From NCBI RefSeq assembly GCF_030403505.1, contig NZ_JAUEMJ010000007.1, forward strand, positions 248,001 through 312,000: a stretch of DNA of 64,000 nucleotides, read 5' to 3'. The notes under the pieces are model-generated. The model did no database searches. It saw only the letters and a list, made by a program, of their open reading frames with translations, and was not told where the DNA came from. Origin of the DNA: Glycomyces tritici (GTDB lineage: Bacteria; Actinomycetota; Actinomycetes; Mycobacteriales; Micromonosporaceae). The position numbers and the translations under genes were made by a program. Shown here in pieces: positions 18,080 to 26,701 of this stretch; positions within the stretch are counted from its first letter, which is position 1; each line of letters starts with the position of its first letter.

Positions 18080-18106
18080 CTGGGCGGGTTTCGGTGACCC
18101 GCCCAG
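18080..18106 (+). terminator. Hairpin between the aldo/keto reductase and the next gene
   Basis: Arms CTGGGCGGGT and ACCCGCCCAG with a 7-base loop, 32 bp after the reductase stop and 13 bp before the next ATG. It could end the reductase transcript or fold in the leader of the next gene. Confidence 0.5.
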
Positions 18107-18119
18107 GACAAGGACGCCA

Positions 18120-19037
18120 ATGACCGCACCAGTGCCCGGCCCGAGGGCGCTCGTAACGTACATCCGCACCGGCGGCCGCGAGGCCCGCATCGCCTACCGC
18201 GACCTGCCGGAGAAGGAGCGGTTCGCCTACCACGCCCTGGTGCGCCGCGTGTTCGAGACCGCGCTCGCGCACCACTTCGGCAGGCACCCGTCCCGGGAGC
18301 AGGTGCTCGAACTGGTCGAGCGCGTCGGCGACCGACACCCGCAGTACGCGGGCGGCGTCAGACGCGTCGTTCGCTCCACTGCAGAAGGAACCTCCAGCGG
18401 CGGCATGAGCGTGCGCCAGGTGCTCACCGCGCAGCACCTCGTCATCCGCGAGATCGCCAAGCTCCACCCGGCCTTCCTGGACCGGGCCGACGAGATCGTG
18501 GAGCCGACCGCCGAGTTCACCGGCACCGACCCGCACCACGCCGTGAAGGTGACGATCAACCTCGACGGGACGCTGCGCGAACTCGAACTCCTCCGCGGGG
18601 TCGAGCGCATCGGCGGCCGGACGCTCGGCATGTGCCTCGTCCGCGCCTGGGTGGCGGCCGAGAAGCAGCGCTGGCGCCGCGCGAAGGAGCTCGGCCAGTA
18701 CGACGACTTCCCCGAGATCGGATCGGGCAAGGGCAGGGGCGACGCCTATCGGCGCGAGGCGTACTCCACCGGCCGGCTCTGCCGCGCCACCGTGGACCGG
18801 TACGGCCGCCTGCGCGCCTTCACGTTCATGCGCACCGCCCTCTTCGACGACGGCCGCATGGCCCTCGCCGCCCAGATCCGCGAGGCGGTCAACGCGGCCC
18901 AGGCCCCTCTGCGGGTCTCACTCGGACTCCTCGGCGGCTACGGCCTCGACCACCTCGTCGAGGCGGGCTTCGCGGGAGGCCTTGACCAGGACGACGTCGC
19001 CGGGGGCGAGGAGTCCGCGGAGACGGCCAACCGCTGA
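18120..19037 (+). CDS. Hypothetical protein, possible YbaB-like domain
   Basis: A 305-residue protein with no firm family. Residues about 130-185 ([19 protein letters not shown] and a following helix ending [12 protein letters not shown]) resemble a YbaB/EbfC nucleoid-associated fold; this is a weak match. The N-terminal half is charged and helical, and the C-terminus has a possible helix [11 protein letters not shown]. The last 120 bases run antisense through the murF tail, so the final 40 residues are probably not conserved. AAGGAC precedes ATG 18120. A real gene up to about 18900 looks likely from codon use. Confidence 0.5.
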   Translation: MTAPVPGPRALVTYIRTGGREARIAYRDLPEKERFAYHALVRRVFETALAHHFGRHPSREQVLELVERVGDRHPQYAGGVRRVVRSTAEGTSSGGMSVRQVLTAQHLVIREIAKLHPAFLDRADEIVEPTAEFTGTDPHHAVKVTINLDGTLRELELLRGVERIGGRTLGMCLVRAWVAAEKQRWRRAKELGQYDDFPEIGSGKGRGDAYRREAYSTGRLCRATVDRYGRLRAFTFMRTALFDDGRMALAAQIREAVNAAQAPLRVSLGLLGGYGLDHLVEAGFAGGLDQDDVAGGEESAETANR

Positions 19038-20273
19038 TCCGTTGTCGCGCAAAGCGACAGCGCGTGCGCCCGCGCCTTCGGCGATCAGTCGCGCGGTCGC
19101 GCCGACCGCGATCACGATGTCGGCCCGTGCCGCGGCGTACCGTCCGATCGCGCGGTGCTCGCTCTCGCTCGCGTCGCCGAGTTCGGCCATGTCGCCGAGG
19201 ACGGCGATGCGGCGCGACCCCTCGATCGCCGCGAGGGCGTCCAGGGCGGCGCGGGCCGAGTCCGGGTTGGCGTTGTAGGAGTCGTCGAGCAGCACGACCC
19301 CGCCGGGGAGGTCGCGCAGTTCCATGCGCCACTTGGAGAGCGCGGCGCCGGCCAGCGCCTTCGCGGACGCCTCCAGCGCAATCCCGGCGGCGAGGCCCGC
19401 GGCCGCGGCGGCCGCCGCGTTGCACGCCTGGTGGGCGCCGACGAACGGCAGCGTGAGACGCGTTGCGGCGTCGGCGGTCTGGAGCGTGAACGTGGGCCGG
19501 CCGCGCCGGTCCAGCGTCAGGTCGAGGACCCGCACGTCGGCGTGCCCGGCCCGGCCGAACGTGAGGACCGGGCCGTCGGTGAGCGCCCGCATCGCGGCCA
19601 CGGCCGGATCGTCGGCGTTGAGGACGGCGGTCCCGCCGGGCGCAAGGCCTTGCACGAGTTCGCCTTTGGCCTTCGCGATGGCGCCGCGCGTTCCGAAGTA
19701 GCTCAGATGCGCCTGGCCGACGTTGAGGACGACGCCGATGTCCGGCGGCGCCAGCGCTGCGAGCGCGCCGATGTCGCCGACGCGGCGGGCGCCCATCTCC
19801 AGAGCGAGGCAGCGGGTGTCGGCGTCCACTCGGAGCATGGTGATCGGCACGCCGAGCTCGTTGTTCATCGAGCCGACCGTGGCGACCGTGGGCGCGGCGC
19901 CCGACAAGACGGCCCCGACCAGGTCCTTGGTGCTGGTCTTGCCCTGGGAGCCGGTGACGCCGACGACGACCAGCCTGCTGCGCAGCCGCGCCACGACGTG
20001 CGCGGCGAGCGCCTGCAGGGCCGCCTGCGCGTCCGCGACGACGACCGTGGGCAGCGCCGTGGGCCGCGAGCCGAGCACCGCGACCGCACCGGCCTCGCCG
20101 GCCTGACCGGCGAAGTCGTGGCCGTCCACGTGCTCGCCGTCGAACGCGACGAAGAGCCCGCCGGGTTCGGCGAGGCGGCCGTCGAGCACGGCCGGGGCGG
20201 TCACCGTCACGTCCTCACCGGCGACGGTCCCGCCGGTGATCGCGGCGATCGCACTGAGGCGGAGCGCGATCAT
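18918..20273 (-). CDS. murF: UDP-N-acetylmuramoyl-tripeptide--D-alanyl-D-X ligase
   Basis: A 451-residue MurF, which joins the terminal dipeptide or depsipeptide to the UDP-MurNAc-tripeptide in the cytoplasm. The ATP loop TGSQGKTST is at residues 107-115, with [22 protein letters not shown] and [11 protein letters not shown] further on. It is divergent from vanH and its promoter carries the same VanR-box-like element as vanHAX and vanY. This points to a second, inducible MurF suited to D-Ala-D-Lac, as known beside some glycopeptide resistance clusters; the housekeeping murF should lie in the cell-wall cluster elsewhere. Starts at ATG overlapping a short upstream frame (20270-20350). Confidence 0.95.
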   Translation of the reverse strand: MIALRLSAIAAITGGTVAGEDVTVTAPAVLDGRLAEPGGLFVAFDGEHVDGHDFAGQAGEAGAVAVLGSRPTALPTVVVADAQAALQALAAHVVARLRSRLVVVGVTGSQGKTSTKDLVGAVLSGAAPTVATVGSMNNELGVPITMLRVDADTRCLALEMGARRVGDIGALAALAPPDIGVVLNVGQAHLSYFGTRGAIAKAKGELVQGLAPGGTAVLNADDPAVAAMRALTDGPVLTFGRAGHADVRVLDLTLDRRGRPTFTLQTADAATRLTLPFVGAHQACNAAAAAAAGLAAGIALEASAKALAGAALSKWRMELRDLPGGVVLLDDSYNANPDSARAALDALAAIEGSRRIAVLGDMAELGDASESEHRAIGRYAAARADIVIAVGATARLIAEGAGARAVALRDNGSAVGRLRGLLAPGDVVLVKASREARLDEVVEAVAAEESE

Positions 20274-20350
20274 GACCGCGCTCCGCTGCGTTCGGTTCCA
20301 TGCATCGGCACAGGTGTCATCCGCAGAGGTTTCATGCGCGCAGGTTTCAT
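20270..20350 (-). CDS. Possible 26-residue leader peptide of murF
   Basis: A short frame starting ATGAAACCT after the predicted murF transcription start, whose TGA overlaps the murF ATG by four bases. It is built on a 15-bp tandem repeat (20309-20353), so the peptide repeats MKP/MTP. No good ribosome site is seen. It may couple translation into murF or be accidental. Confidence 0.3.
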   Translation of the reverse strand: MKPARMKPLRMTPVPMHGTERSGARS

Positions 20351-20353
20351 GGG
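20309..20353. repeat. Three 15-bp tandem repeats in the murF leader
   Basis: Units CACAGGTGTCATCCG, CAGAGGTTTCATGCG and CGCAGGTTTCATGGG in direct succession. On the minus strand each carries an ATG. Confidence 0.75.
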
Positions 20354-20381
20354 GACAGTCAAGGCGGTCCGCCGTTGCACG

Positions 20382-20412
20382 GGCGTATGCGCTTTTCGAT
20401 ACGCCCGCGATA
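20382..20412 (-). promoter_or_regulatory. VanR-box-like element and -10 box of murF
   Basis: Read on the minus strand: TATCGCGGG-CGTATCGAAAA (20412 down to 20393), then TACGCC (20387-20382) as a -10-like box. It matches the vanH and vanY elements with one change inside the second TATCG repeat unit. Confidence 0.65.
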
Positions 20413-20421
20413 CGCCCGGCC

Positions 20422-20452
20422 TATCGTCGGCATATCGAAAACGCCATACGCT
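20422..20452 (+). promoter_or_regulatory. VanR-box-like element and -10 box of vanHAX
   Basis: Direct repeat TATCGTCGG-CATATCGAAAA (20422-20441), then TACGCT (20447-20452). Similarity to the vanY promoter continues through CTCCGACAAC. vanH has no clear ribosome site at ATG 20484. Confidence 0.7.
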
Positions 20453-20483
20453 CCGACAACGCTTCGCCCCGTTGACTGTGCGC

Positions 20484-21461
20484 ATGCTCAAGAGAGAACC
20501 GGCCGGCATCACGGTCTACGGCGCCGACGAGGACGAGGCCGCGCTGTTCCGCGCGCTGGCGCCGCGCTTCGGCGTCGCGCCGACGATCACCGGCGAACCG
20601 GTGTCCGAGGCCAACGCCGACCTCGCGGCGGGCGACCGGTGCATCAGCATCGGGCACAAGACCCGCGTCACCAGCGCCGCGCTGCGCGCGCTCGGCCGCG
20701 CCGGCGTCGCCTACATCTCCACCCGCAGCATCGGCTTCAACCACATCAGCGTGCAGTACGCGCAGAGCCTGGGCATCGAGGTCGGGAACGTCGCGTACTC
20801 CAGCGACAGCGTCGCCGACTACACGCTCATGCTCATGCTCATGGCGGTACGGCACGCCAAGTCCACCGTCCTGCGCGCCGAGGTCCACGACTACCGGCTC
20901 CACGAGTCGCGCGGGAGGGACCTGCGGGACCTCACCGTGGGCGTGGTCGGCACGGGCCGCATCGGCGCGGCGGTCGTGGACCGGCTGCGCGGCTTCGGCT
21001 GCCGCATCCTGGCCCACGACAACACCGCCAAGGCCGCCGCCGAGTACGTGCCGCTCGACGAGCTGCTGCGCCGCAGCGACGTCGTCACCCTCCACACCCC
21101 GCTCAACCCGGGCACCCACCACCTCCTCGACCGCCGGCGCATCGCGCTGATGCGCCGGGACGCCTATGTCGTCAACACCGGGCGCGGCGCACTCATCGAC
21201 ACCGAGGCCCTGGTCTCGGCCCTGGAGAGCGGCAGGCTGGGCGGCGCGGCCCTGGACGTGGTCGAAGGCGAGGAGGGCGTCTTCTACACCGCGCACCGGG
21301 ACTCGCCGGTCGAGAGCAAGCCGCTGCTGCGCCTCCAGCAACTGCCCAATGCGCTCATCAGCCCGCACACCGCCTACTACACCGACCGCGCGCTCCGCGA
21401 CACGGTCGAGAACTCCATTGTGAACTGCCTGCGATTCGAGAAGAGGAAACAGCATGGCTGA
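20484..21461 (+). CDS. vanH: D-lactate dehydrogenase VanH
   Basis: A 325-residue D-2-hydroxyacid dehydrogenase that reduces pyruvate to D-lactate for the VanA ligase. The NAD loop GTGRIG lies near residue 158; the catalytic Arg is in NTGRGALID, the Glu in LDVVEGEEGVF and the His in SPHTAYYT. ITVYGADEDEAALFR and FNHISVQYA are typical of VanH. ATG 20484 is chosen since the promoter element ends just before it; GTG 20478 is possible and the long upstream frame is not coding for this protein. It overlaps vanA by eight bases. Confidence 0.95.
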   Translation: MLKREPAGITVYGADEDEAALFRALAPRFGVAPTITGEPVSEANADLAAGDRCISIGHKTRVTSAALRALGRAGVAYISTRSIGFNHISVQYAQSLGIEVGNVAYSSDSVADYTLMLMLMAVRHAKSTVLRAEVHDYRLHESRGRDLRDLTVGVVGTGRIGAAVVDRLRGFGCRILAHDNTAKAAAEYVPLDELLRRSDVVTLHTPLNPGTHHLLDRRRIALMRRDAYVVNTGRGALIDTEALVSALESGRLGGAALDVVEGEEGVFYTAHRDSPVESKPLLRLQQLPNALISPHTAYYTDRALRDTVENSIVNCLRFEKRKQHG

Positions 21462-22509
21462 GTTGAAGATCGGCATCGTCTTCGGCGGCTGCTCCGAGGA
21501 GCACCCCGTGTCCGTCAAATCCGCACGCGAGGTCGCCGGGAGCCTCGACCTCGCCAGGTTCGAGCCGTACTACATCGGGATCACCGAGAGCGGCGCGTGG
21601 CGGCTCTGCGACGACCCCGGCCCCGGTTGGGAGGACGGCCGCCCGGCCGTGCTCTCGCCCGACCGCACCGCGCCCGGACTGCTCGTCCTCGACGGCGACC
21701 GGTACGAGACGATCCGGCTCGACGCGGTGGTGCCCGTGCTCCACGGCAGGCTCGGCGAGGACGGAGCGATCCAGGGCCTGCTCGAACTCGCCGGCATCCC
21801 GTACGCGGGCTGCGACGTCCAGAGCTCCGCGCTGTGCATGGACAAGACCCTCGCCTACCTCGTCGTCCGCGAGGCCGGCATCGCCGTGCCCGCCTTCTGG
21901 ACCGTCGACACCGACGACAAGAGCGACGTCGAGAAGATCGACGCCGCGGCCCTGCCGTACCCCGTCTTCGTCAAACCGGCCCGATCCGGCTCCTCCTTCG
22001 GCGTCACCAAGGTGACCCGCGAGGCCGACCTAGAGGACGCGATGGACACCGCCAGGCGGTACGACGCGAAGGTCCTCATCGAGGAGGCCGTCGACGCGAG
22101 CGAGATCGGCTGCGCCGTCCTCGGCAACGGCGCCGAGCTGTTCGCCGGCGAGGTCGACCGCGTCGCGCTCTCCCACGGCTTCTTCAGGATCCACCAGGAG
22201 GACGCGCCCGAGACCGGCTCGGAGAACGCGCAGTTCATCGTCCCCGCCGACATCCCCGCCGAGTCGCGCGCGCTCGTCCAGGAGACGGCCAAGGCGATCT
22301 ACCGCGCCCTGGGCTGCCGGGGGCTCGCGCGGGTCGACCTGTTCCTGAAAGCGGACGGGACGGTCGTCCTCAACGAGGTGAACACCATGCCCGGCTTGAC
22401 CTCGTACAGCCGCTATCCGAGAATGATGGCGGCCTCGGGGCTGCCGCTCGCCGAGGTGATCGACCGGATGGTCGCACTGGCGATGGAGGGGACGGCCGTT
22501 GCGCGATGA
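21454..22509 (+). CDS. vanA: D-alanine--D-lactate ligase VanA
   Basis: A 351-residue ATP-grasp ligase making D-Ala-D-Lac, the depsipeptide that vancomycin binds poorly. It follows enterococcal VanA closely: GGCSEEHPVSVKSA at 11-24, KPARSGSSFGV at 174-184, FRIHQE at 244-249 and NEVNTMPGLTSYSRYPRMM at 307-325. H247 in FRIHQE corresponds to VanA His244, which favours D-lactate over D-alanine, and the Tyr-containing omega loop of D-Ala-D-Ala ligases is absent. Translationally coupled to vanH (8-bp overlap) and vanX (11-bp overlap). Confidence 0.96.
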   Translation: MAELKIGIVFGGCSEEHPVSVKSAREVAGSLDLARFEPYYIGITESGAWRLCDDPGPGWEDGRPAVLSPDRTAPGLLVLDGDRYETIRLDAVVPVLHGRLGEDGAIQGLLELAGIPYAGCDVQSSALCMDKTLAYLVVREAGIAVPAFWTVDTDDKSDVEKIDAAALPYPVFVKPARSGSSFGVTKVTREADLEDAMDTARRYDAKVLIEEAVDASEIGCAVLGNGAELFAGEVDRVALSHGFFRIHQEDAPETGSENAQFIVPADIPAESRALVQETAKAIYRALGCRGLARVDLFLKADGTVVLNEVNTMPGLTSYSRYPRMMAASGLPLAEVIDRMVALAMEGTAVAR

Positions 22510-23107
22510 CTTCGCCTACGTGGACGACGCGGTGCCCGGCATCCGCTGGGACGCGACCTACGCGACCGCCGAGAACTTCATCGGCGCACCGGTCGACGGC
22601 TACCTGACGGACCGCGTCGTCGGCACGCGGGCGCTGTGCGCGGCCCTCACCGAGGCGCAGGGGAAGGCGGCGTCGATCGGCCTCGGCCTGCTCGTCTGGG
22701 ACGCCTACCGGCCACAGCGCGCCGTCGACCACTTCCTGCGGTGGGCGGCGCAGCCGGAGGACGGCCGCACGAAAGCGGGGCACTACCCGAACATCGAGCG
22801 GTCCGAGATGGTCGCGAAGCAGTACGTCGCCCCCAAGTCGGGCCACAGCCGCGGCAGCACCGTCGACCTGACGCTCTGCCGACCCGACACCGGCGAACCG
22901 GTCCCCATGGGCGGCCACCACGACCTGATGGACCCGGTCTCGCACCACGGCGCGTCAGGCATCACCCGCGTCGAGACCGCCAACCGCGCACTCCTGCGAT
23001 CCATCATGGAGGATTGCGGTTTCCTGCCGTACCAGTGGGAGTGGTGGCACTACACGCTCAAGAACGAGCCGTACCCGGACACGTACTTCGACTTCCCCGT
23101 CGCCTAG
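22499..23107 (+). CDS. vanX: D-Ala-D-Ala dipeptidase VanX
   Basis: A 202-residue zinc dipeptidase, the same length as enterococcal VanX, which destroys D-Ala-D-Ala so that D-Ala-D-Lac is used for cell-wall precursors. All key residues fall at VanX numbering: R71 (AYRPQR), zinc ligands H116 and D123 (SGHSRGSTVDLTL) and H184, and base E181 (EWEWWHY in QWEWWHY). Start is TTG 22499 inside the vanA tail. It converges with vanS, and the two genes overlap by four bases at their stops. Confidence 0.96.
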   Translation: MRDDFAYVDDAVPGIRWDATYATAENFIGAPVDGYLTDRVVGTRALCAALTEAQGKAASIGLGLLVWDAYRPQRAVDHFLRWAAQPEDGRTKAGHYPNIERSEMVAKQYVAPKSGHSRGSTVDLTLCRPDTGEPVPMGGHHDLMDPVSHHGASGITRVETANRALLRSIMEDCGFLPYQWEWWHYTLKNEPYPDTYFDFPVA

Positions 23108-24225
23108 GTCGCGGCGGCGGGCAGCCGGACTTCCACTCGGAGGCCGCCCTCGGGGCGGGCGGACAGGGTGAGCCGCCCTTCGTGGGCCTTGACGATGTTC
23201 TCGACGATCGCCAGGCCGAGGCCGACCCCCGCATGGTCGGCGTGGACGCGGCGCGTGCCGCGCTGGAAGGGCTCGGTGAGCGTCGCGACCAGGTGCGGCT
23301 TGATCTCCGCGCCGGTGTTCTCGACCGTGAGCACCGCCGCGTCCACCTGGGCGGCGGTCGTGACCCACACGGCCCCGCCCTCGTCGAGATTGTGGACGAT
23401 CGCGTTGTGCAGCAGGTTCACGACCATCTGGAGCAGCAGCGCGGGCGAGCCCGCGGCCGACGCGAGATCACCGGAGACCTGGACGTCCACGCCGCGCCGC
23501 TCCGCGAGGGGCAGGAGCGTCTCGGCGGCCTCCTCCGCGGTGAGCGACAGGTCGACGGGCTCGCGGGCGAAGGCGCGCTGACCGGTGCGGCTGAGCATGA
23601 GCAGCGCCTCGGTGAGGTCGATGGCCCTGGCGTTCACGAAGTGCAGGCGGTCGACGAGTTCCGGCGTGCATCCGGCCGGGTCGCGCTGCGCCACATCGAG
23701 GAGCGTCTGCATGGTGGCCAGGGGCGTGCGCAGTTCATGGGAGGCGTTGGCGGCGAACCGCTGGTGCTCGCCCACGTTCGCCTCGATCTGCTCGAGCATC
23801 GAGTCGAAGGCGTCCGCGAGCTCGCGGAACTCGTCGCTGCGGCCGGGCATCCGGATGCGGTGCCCGAGTGCGCCTTTCGCGGCGATGCGGGTGGCGCCCG
23901 CGATCTGGTTGAGCGGGGCGAGCATCCGGCCGGCGAGGAACCAGCCGCCGACGAGGCCGAACACGAGCAGGAGGCCCATCATCAGCGCCGCCTTCGGGGC
24001 GAACGCGCGCCAGAGGTCCAGGCGGCCCGGGATGAAGAAGGTCGGCGGGCACCGGCCCCCGGTGCCCGGTGCGCAGGGCTCGCCGAGGGTGATCGCCTCG
24101 CGGGGCACGTAGCGCAGCAGGAACAGCCAGATGACGGCCAGCAGCAGCGCCCCGGCGAGCAGCAGGAGCGCGACGTAGCTGATCGTCAGTTTGAGGCGGA
24201 CGCTCGAGCCGGGCCGCCTATCCAC
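23104..24225 (-). CDS. vanS: Sensor histidine kinase VanS
   Basis: A 373-residue membrane sensor kinase. Spans lie at about 15-38 and 77-98, enclosing an extracytoplasmic loop of only about 38 residues with two cysteines (C51, C59) in a Pro/Gly-rich stretch. A HAMP-like segment (99-150) leads to the phospho-acceptor H163 in ANASHELRTPL, then N-box NLLHNAIVHN and GVGLGLAIV ATP-binding motifs. It presumably senses glycopeptides or wall damage and phosphorylates VanR. It overlaps vanR by eight bases, so the pair is cotranscribed. Confidence 0.9.
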   Translation of the reverse strand: MDRRPGSSVRLKLTISYVALLLLAGALLLAVIWLFLLRYVPREAITLGEPCAPGTGGRCPPTFFIPGRLDLWRAFAPKAALMMGLLLVFGLVGGWFLAGRMLAPLNQIAGATRIAAKGALGHRIRMPGRSDEFRELADAFDSMLEQIEANVGEHQRFAANASHELRTPLATMQTLLDVAQRDPAGCTPELVDRLHFVNARAIDLTEALLMLSRTGQRAFAREPVDLSLTAEEAAETLLPLAERRGVDVQVSGDLASAAGSPALLLQMVVNLLHNAIVHNLDEGGAVWVTTAAQVDAAVLTVENTGAEIKPHLVATLTEPFQRGTRRVHADHAGVGLGLAIVENIVKAHEGRLTLSARPEGGLRVEVRLPAAAT

Positions 24226-24892
24226 GGTCCGCGCCCGTCTCGATGCGGTAGCCGACGCCGGGCACCGTCGCGATCACCCACGGCTCGCCCAGGCGCTTGC
24301 GCAGCGCGGAGACCGTGATGCGCACGGCGTTCGTGAACGGGTCGGCGTTCTCGTCCCACGCCCGCTCCAGCAGGTCCTCGGCGCTCACCACCCCGCCCTC
24401 GGCCGCGACGAGCACTTCGAGCACCGCGAACTGCTTGCGGGTGAGCGCGACGTACTTCCCGTCGCGGAAGACCTCGCGGCGGAACGGGTCCAGGCGCAGG
24501 CCCGCGATCTCGCGCACGGGCGGGCGGTGGTGGGCCCGCCTGCGGTCGAGCGCCCTGAGGCGCAGCACCAGCTCCTTGAGCGCGAACGGCTTCGTGAGGT
24601 AGTCGTCCGCCCCGAGCTCGAACCCGGAGGCCTTGTCGTCGAGCCGGTCCGCGGCGGTGAGCATCAGGATCGGCATGCCGGTGCCGGAGTCGACGATGCT
24701 CGCGGCGACCTCGTCGCCGGAGGGGCCGGGGATGTCGCGGTCCAGGACCGCGATGTCGTAGGCGTTGACGCTCAGCATCTCCAGGGCGGCGTCGCCGTCG
24801 CCCGCGATGTCAGCGGCGATGGCCTCCAGCCGCAGTCCGTCGCGGATGGCCTCTGCCAGATAGGGTTCGTCCTCGACGATCAGCACGCGCAT
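24218..24892 (-). CDS. vanR: Response regulator VanR
   Basis: A 224-residue OmpR/PhoB-type regulator. The receiver has the acidic E7-D8 pair, phospho-acceptor D51 (VLDRDIPG) and K102 (YLTKPFA); the C-terminal winged helix shows LTRKQFAVLEVL and VRITVSALRKRLG. It is the probable activator binding the repeated TATCG/CATATCGAAAA elements before murF, vanH and vanY. It is divergent from vanY, with the box at 24920 in the 90-bp gap, so it may also control its own synthesis. Confidence 0.92.
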   Translation of the reverse strand: MRVLIVEDEPYLAEAIRDGLRLEAIAADIAGDGDAALEMLSVNAYDIAVLDRDIPGPSGDEVAASIVDSGTGMPILMLTAADRLDDKASGFELGADDYLTKPFALKELVLRLRALDRRRAHHRPPVREIAGLRLDPFRREVFRDGKYVALTRKQFAVLEVLVAAEGGVVSAEDLLERAWDENADPFTNAVRITVSALRKRLGEPWVIATVPGVGYRIETGADRG

Positions 24893-24919
24893 AGTTCCAC
24901 GATGCTACGGGCCCGGACC

Positions 24920-24949
24920 TATCGCGGGCATATCGAAAACCGCTAACGT
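24920..24949 (+). promoter_or_regulatory. VanR-box-like element and -10 box of vanY
   Basis: TATCGCGGG-CATATCGAAAA (24920-24939), then TAACGT (24944-24949). Similarity with the vanH promoter extends from CCGG before it to CCGACAAC after it. Confidence 0.7.
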
Positions 24950-24982
24950 GCCGACAACACCGCCCCTCCTGTACTGGAGAGC

Positions 24983-25573
24983 ATGTCCTACAGCCTTTCC
25001 GCACGAACCATGACCCGCCGGCTCCGCCGGGGGCTGGCCGCCCACGGCGTCGCCGTCCTCGCGGCGATCGCCAAGGCGCTCGGCTACCGGCTCCTCCGCA
25101 TCCGCGACCGCGGCGCGCTCGGCGTGGCCGACGGCGCCGTCCCGTACCGGACCACGGTCTTCGACGACGCGGTCGCGGGCGTGGCCAACCTCGACCCGGC
25201 GCTCCTGGCCGCCGTGCGCCGGGCCGCGGCGGACGCGGCCCGCGACGGCCTCGTCTGCTACGTCAACAGCGGCTGGCGCTCGCCGGAGTACCAGCGGCAC
25301 CTGCGCCGCGAAGCGGTCGCCCAGTACGGCTCCGAGGAGGCCGCCTCCCGCTGGGTGTCCACACCGGAGACCTCGGCCCACGTCGCCGGGCACGCGGTCG
25401 ACATCGGCCCGCCCGCCGCCGCGGCGTGGCTGGCCCGGCACGGCGCCGCCTACGGCCTGTGCCAGATCTACCGGAACGAGCCCTGGCACTACGAACTGCG
25501 CCCCGAAGCGGTCGTGCACGGCCCGCCGCCCATGTACGACAACCCCTCCGTCGACCCCCGCAACCGGCGCTGA
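24983..25573 (+). CDS. vanY: D,D-carboxypeptidase VanY-like (M15)
   Basis: A 196-residue zinc peptidase that trims the terminal D-Ala from pentapeptide precursors, removing the drug target. The SxHxxGxAxD motif is at 131-140 (H133, D140 as ligands), E166 is the base and H169 the third ligand in NEPWHYE. The N-terminal basic helix and hydrophobic stretch (15-38) may anchor it, but no clean signal peptide is seen. ATG 24983 follows GGAGA. The shared promoter box links it to vanHAX and murF. Confidence 0.88.
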   Translation: MSYSLSARTMTRRLRRGLAAHGVAVLAAIAKALGYRLLRIRDRGALGVADGAVPYRTTVFDDAVAGVANLDPALLAAVRRAAADAARDGLVCYVNSGWRSPEYQRHLRREAVAQYGSEEAASRWVSTPETSAHVAGHAVDIGPPAAAAWLARHGAAYGLCQIYRNEPWHYELRPEAVVHGPPPMYDNPSVDPRNRR

Positions 25574-25734
25574 CCAGTGCCTCCGGACCACTGCGAACGT
25601 CTGCGGAAAAAACGCGTTCGAGCGGAAGCCGCTGCGCCCGTACGATGTCGGCAGGCCCGTGCACGGCAATGCGGGCAGCGCTTCGGACGCGTTCAAGGTG
25701 CGCGGGCCGAGCTGGGGAGAGGAACCTGAAGACG

Positions 25735-26562
25735 ATGGAGGTTCCGAGCGCCGCGCGGGCGGTGAAGGCGGCGAAGTCGACCGCCGCATCCCTCGGCCTG
25801 CGGGCCGACGACGCGGTCGTCCTGAACGACTCGAACATTCTCACACTGCGGCTCCTGCCCTGCGACGTGCTCGCCCGGGTCGTCCCCGCGGCGCATCAGA
25901 GCGCGCAGTTCGAGATCGGCATCGCCCGGCGGCTCGCCGAGTCCGGTTCCCCCGTGGCCGCGCTCGATCCGCGCGTGGAGCCGCGCGCCCACGCGCGCGA
26001 CGGCTTCGACATCACATTGTGGACCTACTACGCCCCCGTCTCGGCCCGCGAGATGCCTCCGGCCGAGTACGCCGACGCCCTCGCGCGGCTGCACGCAGGC
26101 ATGCGGTCGATCGACCTGCCCGCGCCGCACTTCACCGACCGGGTCGAAGAGGCGCAGCAGATCCTCGCCGACCGGGAGGTCAGTCCCGAACTCGCCGAAC
26201 CGGACCGGAAGATCCTGGCCGACACCTTGCGCGACCTGCGGGGCGCGATCGCCGGGCGCGGCGAGGACCAGCTGCTGCACGGCGAGCCGCACCCGGGCAA
26301 CCTGCTCGCCACCGCGCAAGGGCCGCTGTTCATCGACTTCGAGACGTGCTGCCGCGGGCCCGTCGAATTCGACCTCGCGCACGCGCCCGACGAGGTGGCC
26401 GACCACTACCCGGGCGTCGACCGGGAACTGGTGCGCCAGTGCCGCATCCTGATGCTCGCCATGGTCACCACCTGGCGCTGGGACCGCGACGACCGGCTCC
26501 CGGACGGCCGCCGCCTCGCCGAAGAGTGGATGGGCCGCATACGTTCGGCCCTCGACCGCTGA
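25735..26562 (+). CDS. Aminoglycoside phosphotransferase-family kinase
   Basis: A 275-residue APH/choline-kinase-fold protein. The catalytic loop LLHGEPHPGNLL is near residue 181 and the metal-binding LFIDFETCCRGP follows; the N-lobe holds VVLNDSNILTLRL and LARVVPA. Such proteins phosphorylate aminoglycosides, macrolides, amino sugars or small metabolites, and the substrate cannot be told here. ATG 25735 is used; GAGAGGA lies 11 nt upstream. It stands 161 bp after vanY in the same direction and might be read through from it. Confidence 0.8.
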   Translation: MEVPSAARAVKAAKSTAASLGLRADDAVVLNDSNILTLRLLPCDVLARVVPAAHQSAQFEIGIARRLAESGSPVAALDPRVEPRAHARDGFDITLWTYYAPVSAREMPPAEYADALARLHAGMRSIDLPAPHFTDRVEEAQQILADREVSPELAEPDRKILADTLRDLRGAIAGRGEDQLLHGEPHPGNLLATAQGPLFIDFETCCRGPVEFDLAHAPDEVADHYPGVDRELVRQCRILMLAMVTTWRWDRDDRLPDGRRLAEEWMGRIRSALDR

Positions 26563-26701
26563 GGATTCGCCGACGGGCGCGACCGGCCTGCGGGGCGGCC
26601 GCCGACCGGCGGCACGGCCATCGCCTGCTCCGCCCGGTCCGGGCCGGGCCTGCCGGTCCGTGGCCGCGCCCCGCGATATCCTGCCGCGTCGCGTACCGCG
26701 A

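Noticed and set aside
18120..19037. Part of the van locus
   Set aside because: Convergent with murF, no VanR-like element upstream and no resemblance to vanJ, vanK or vanW.
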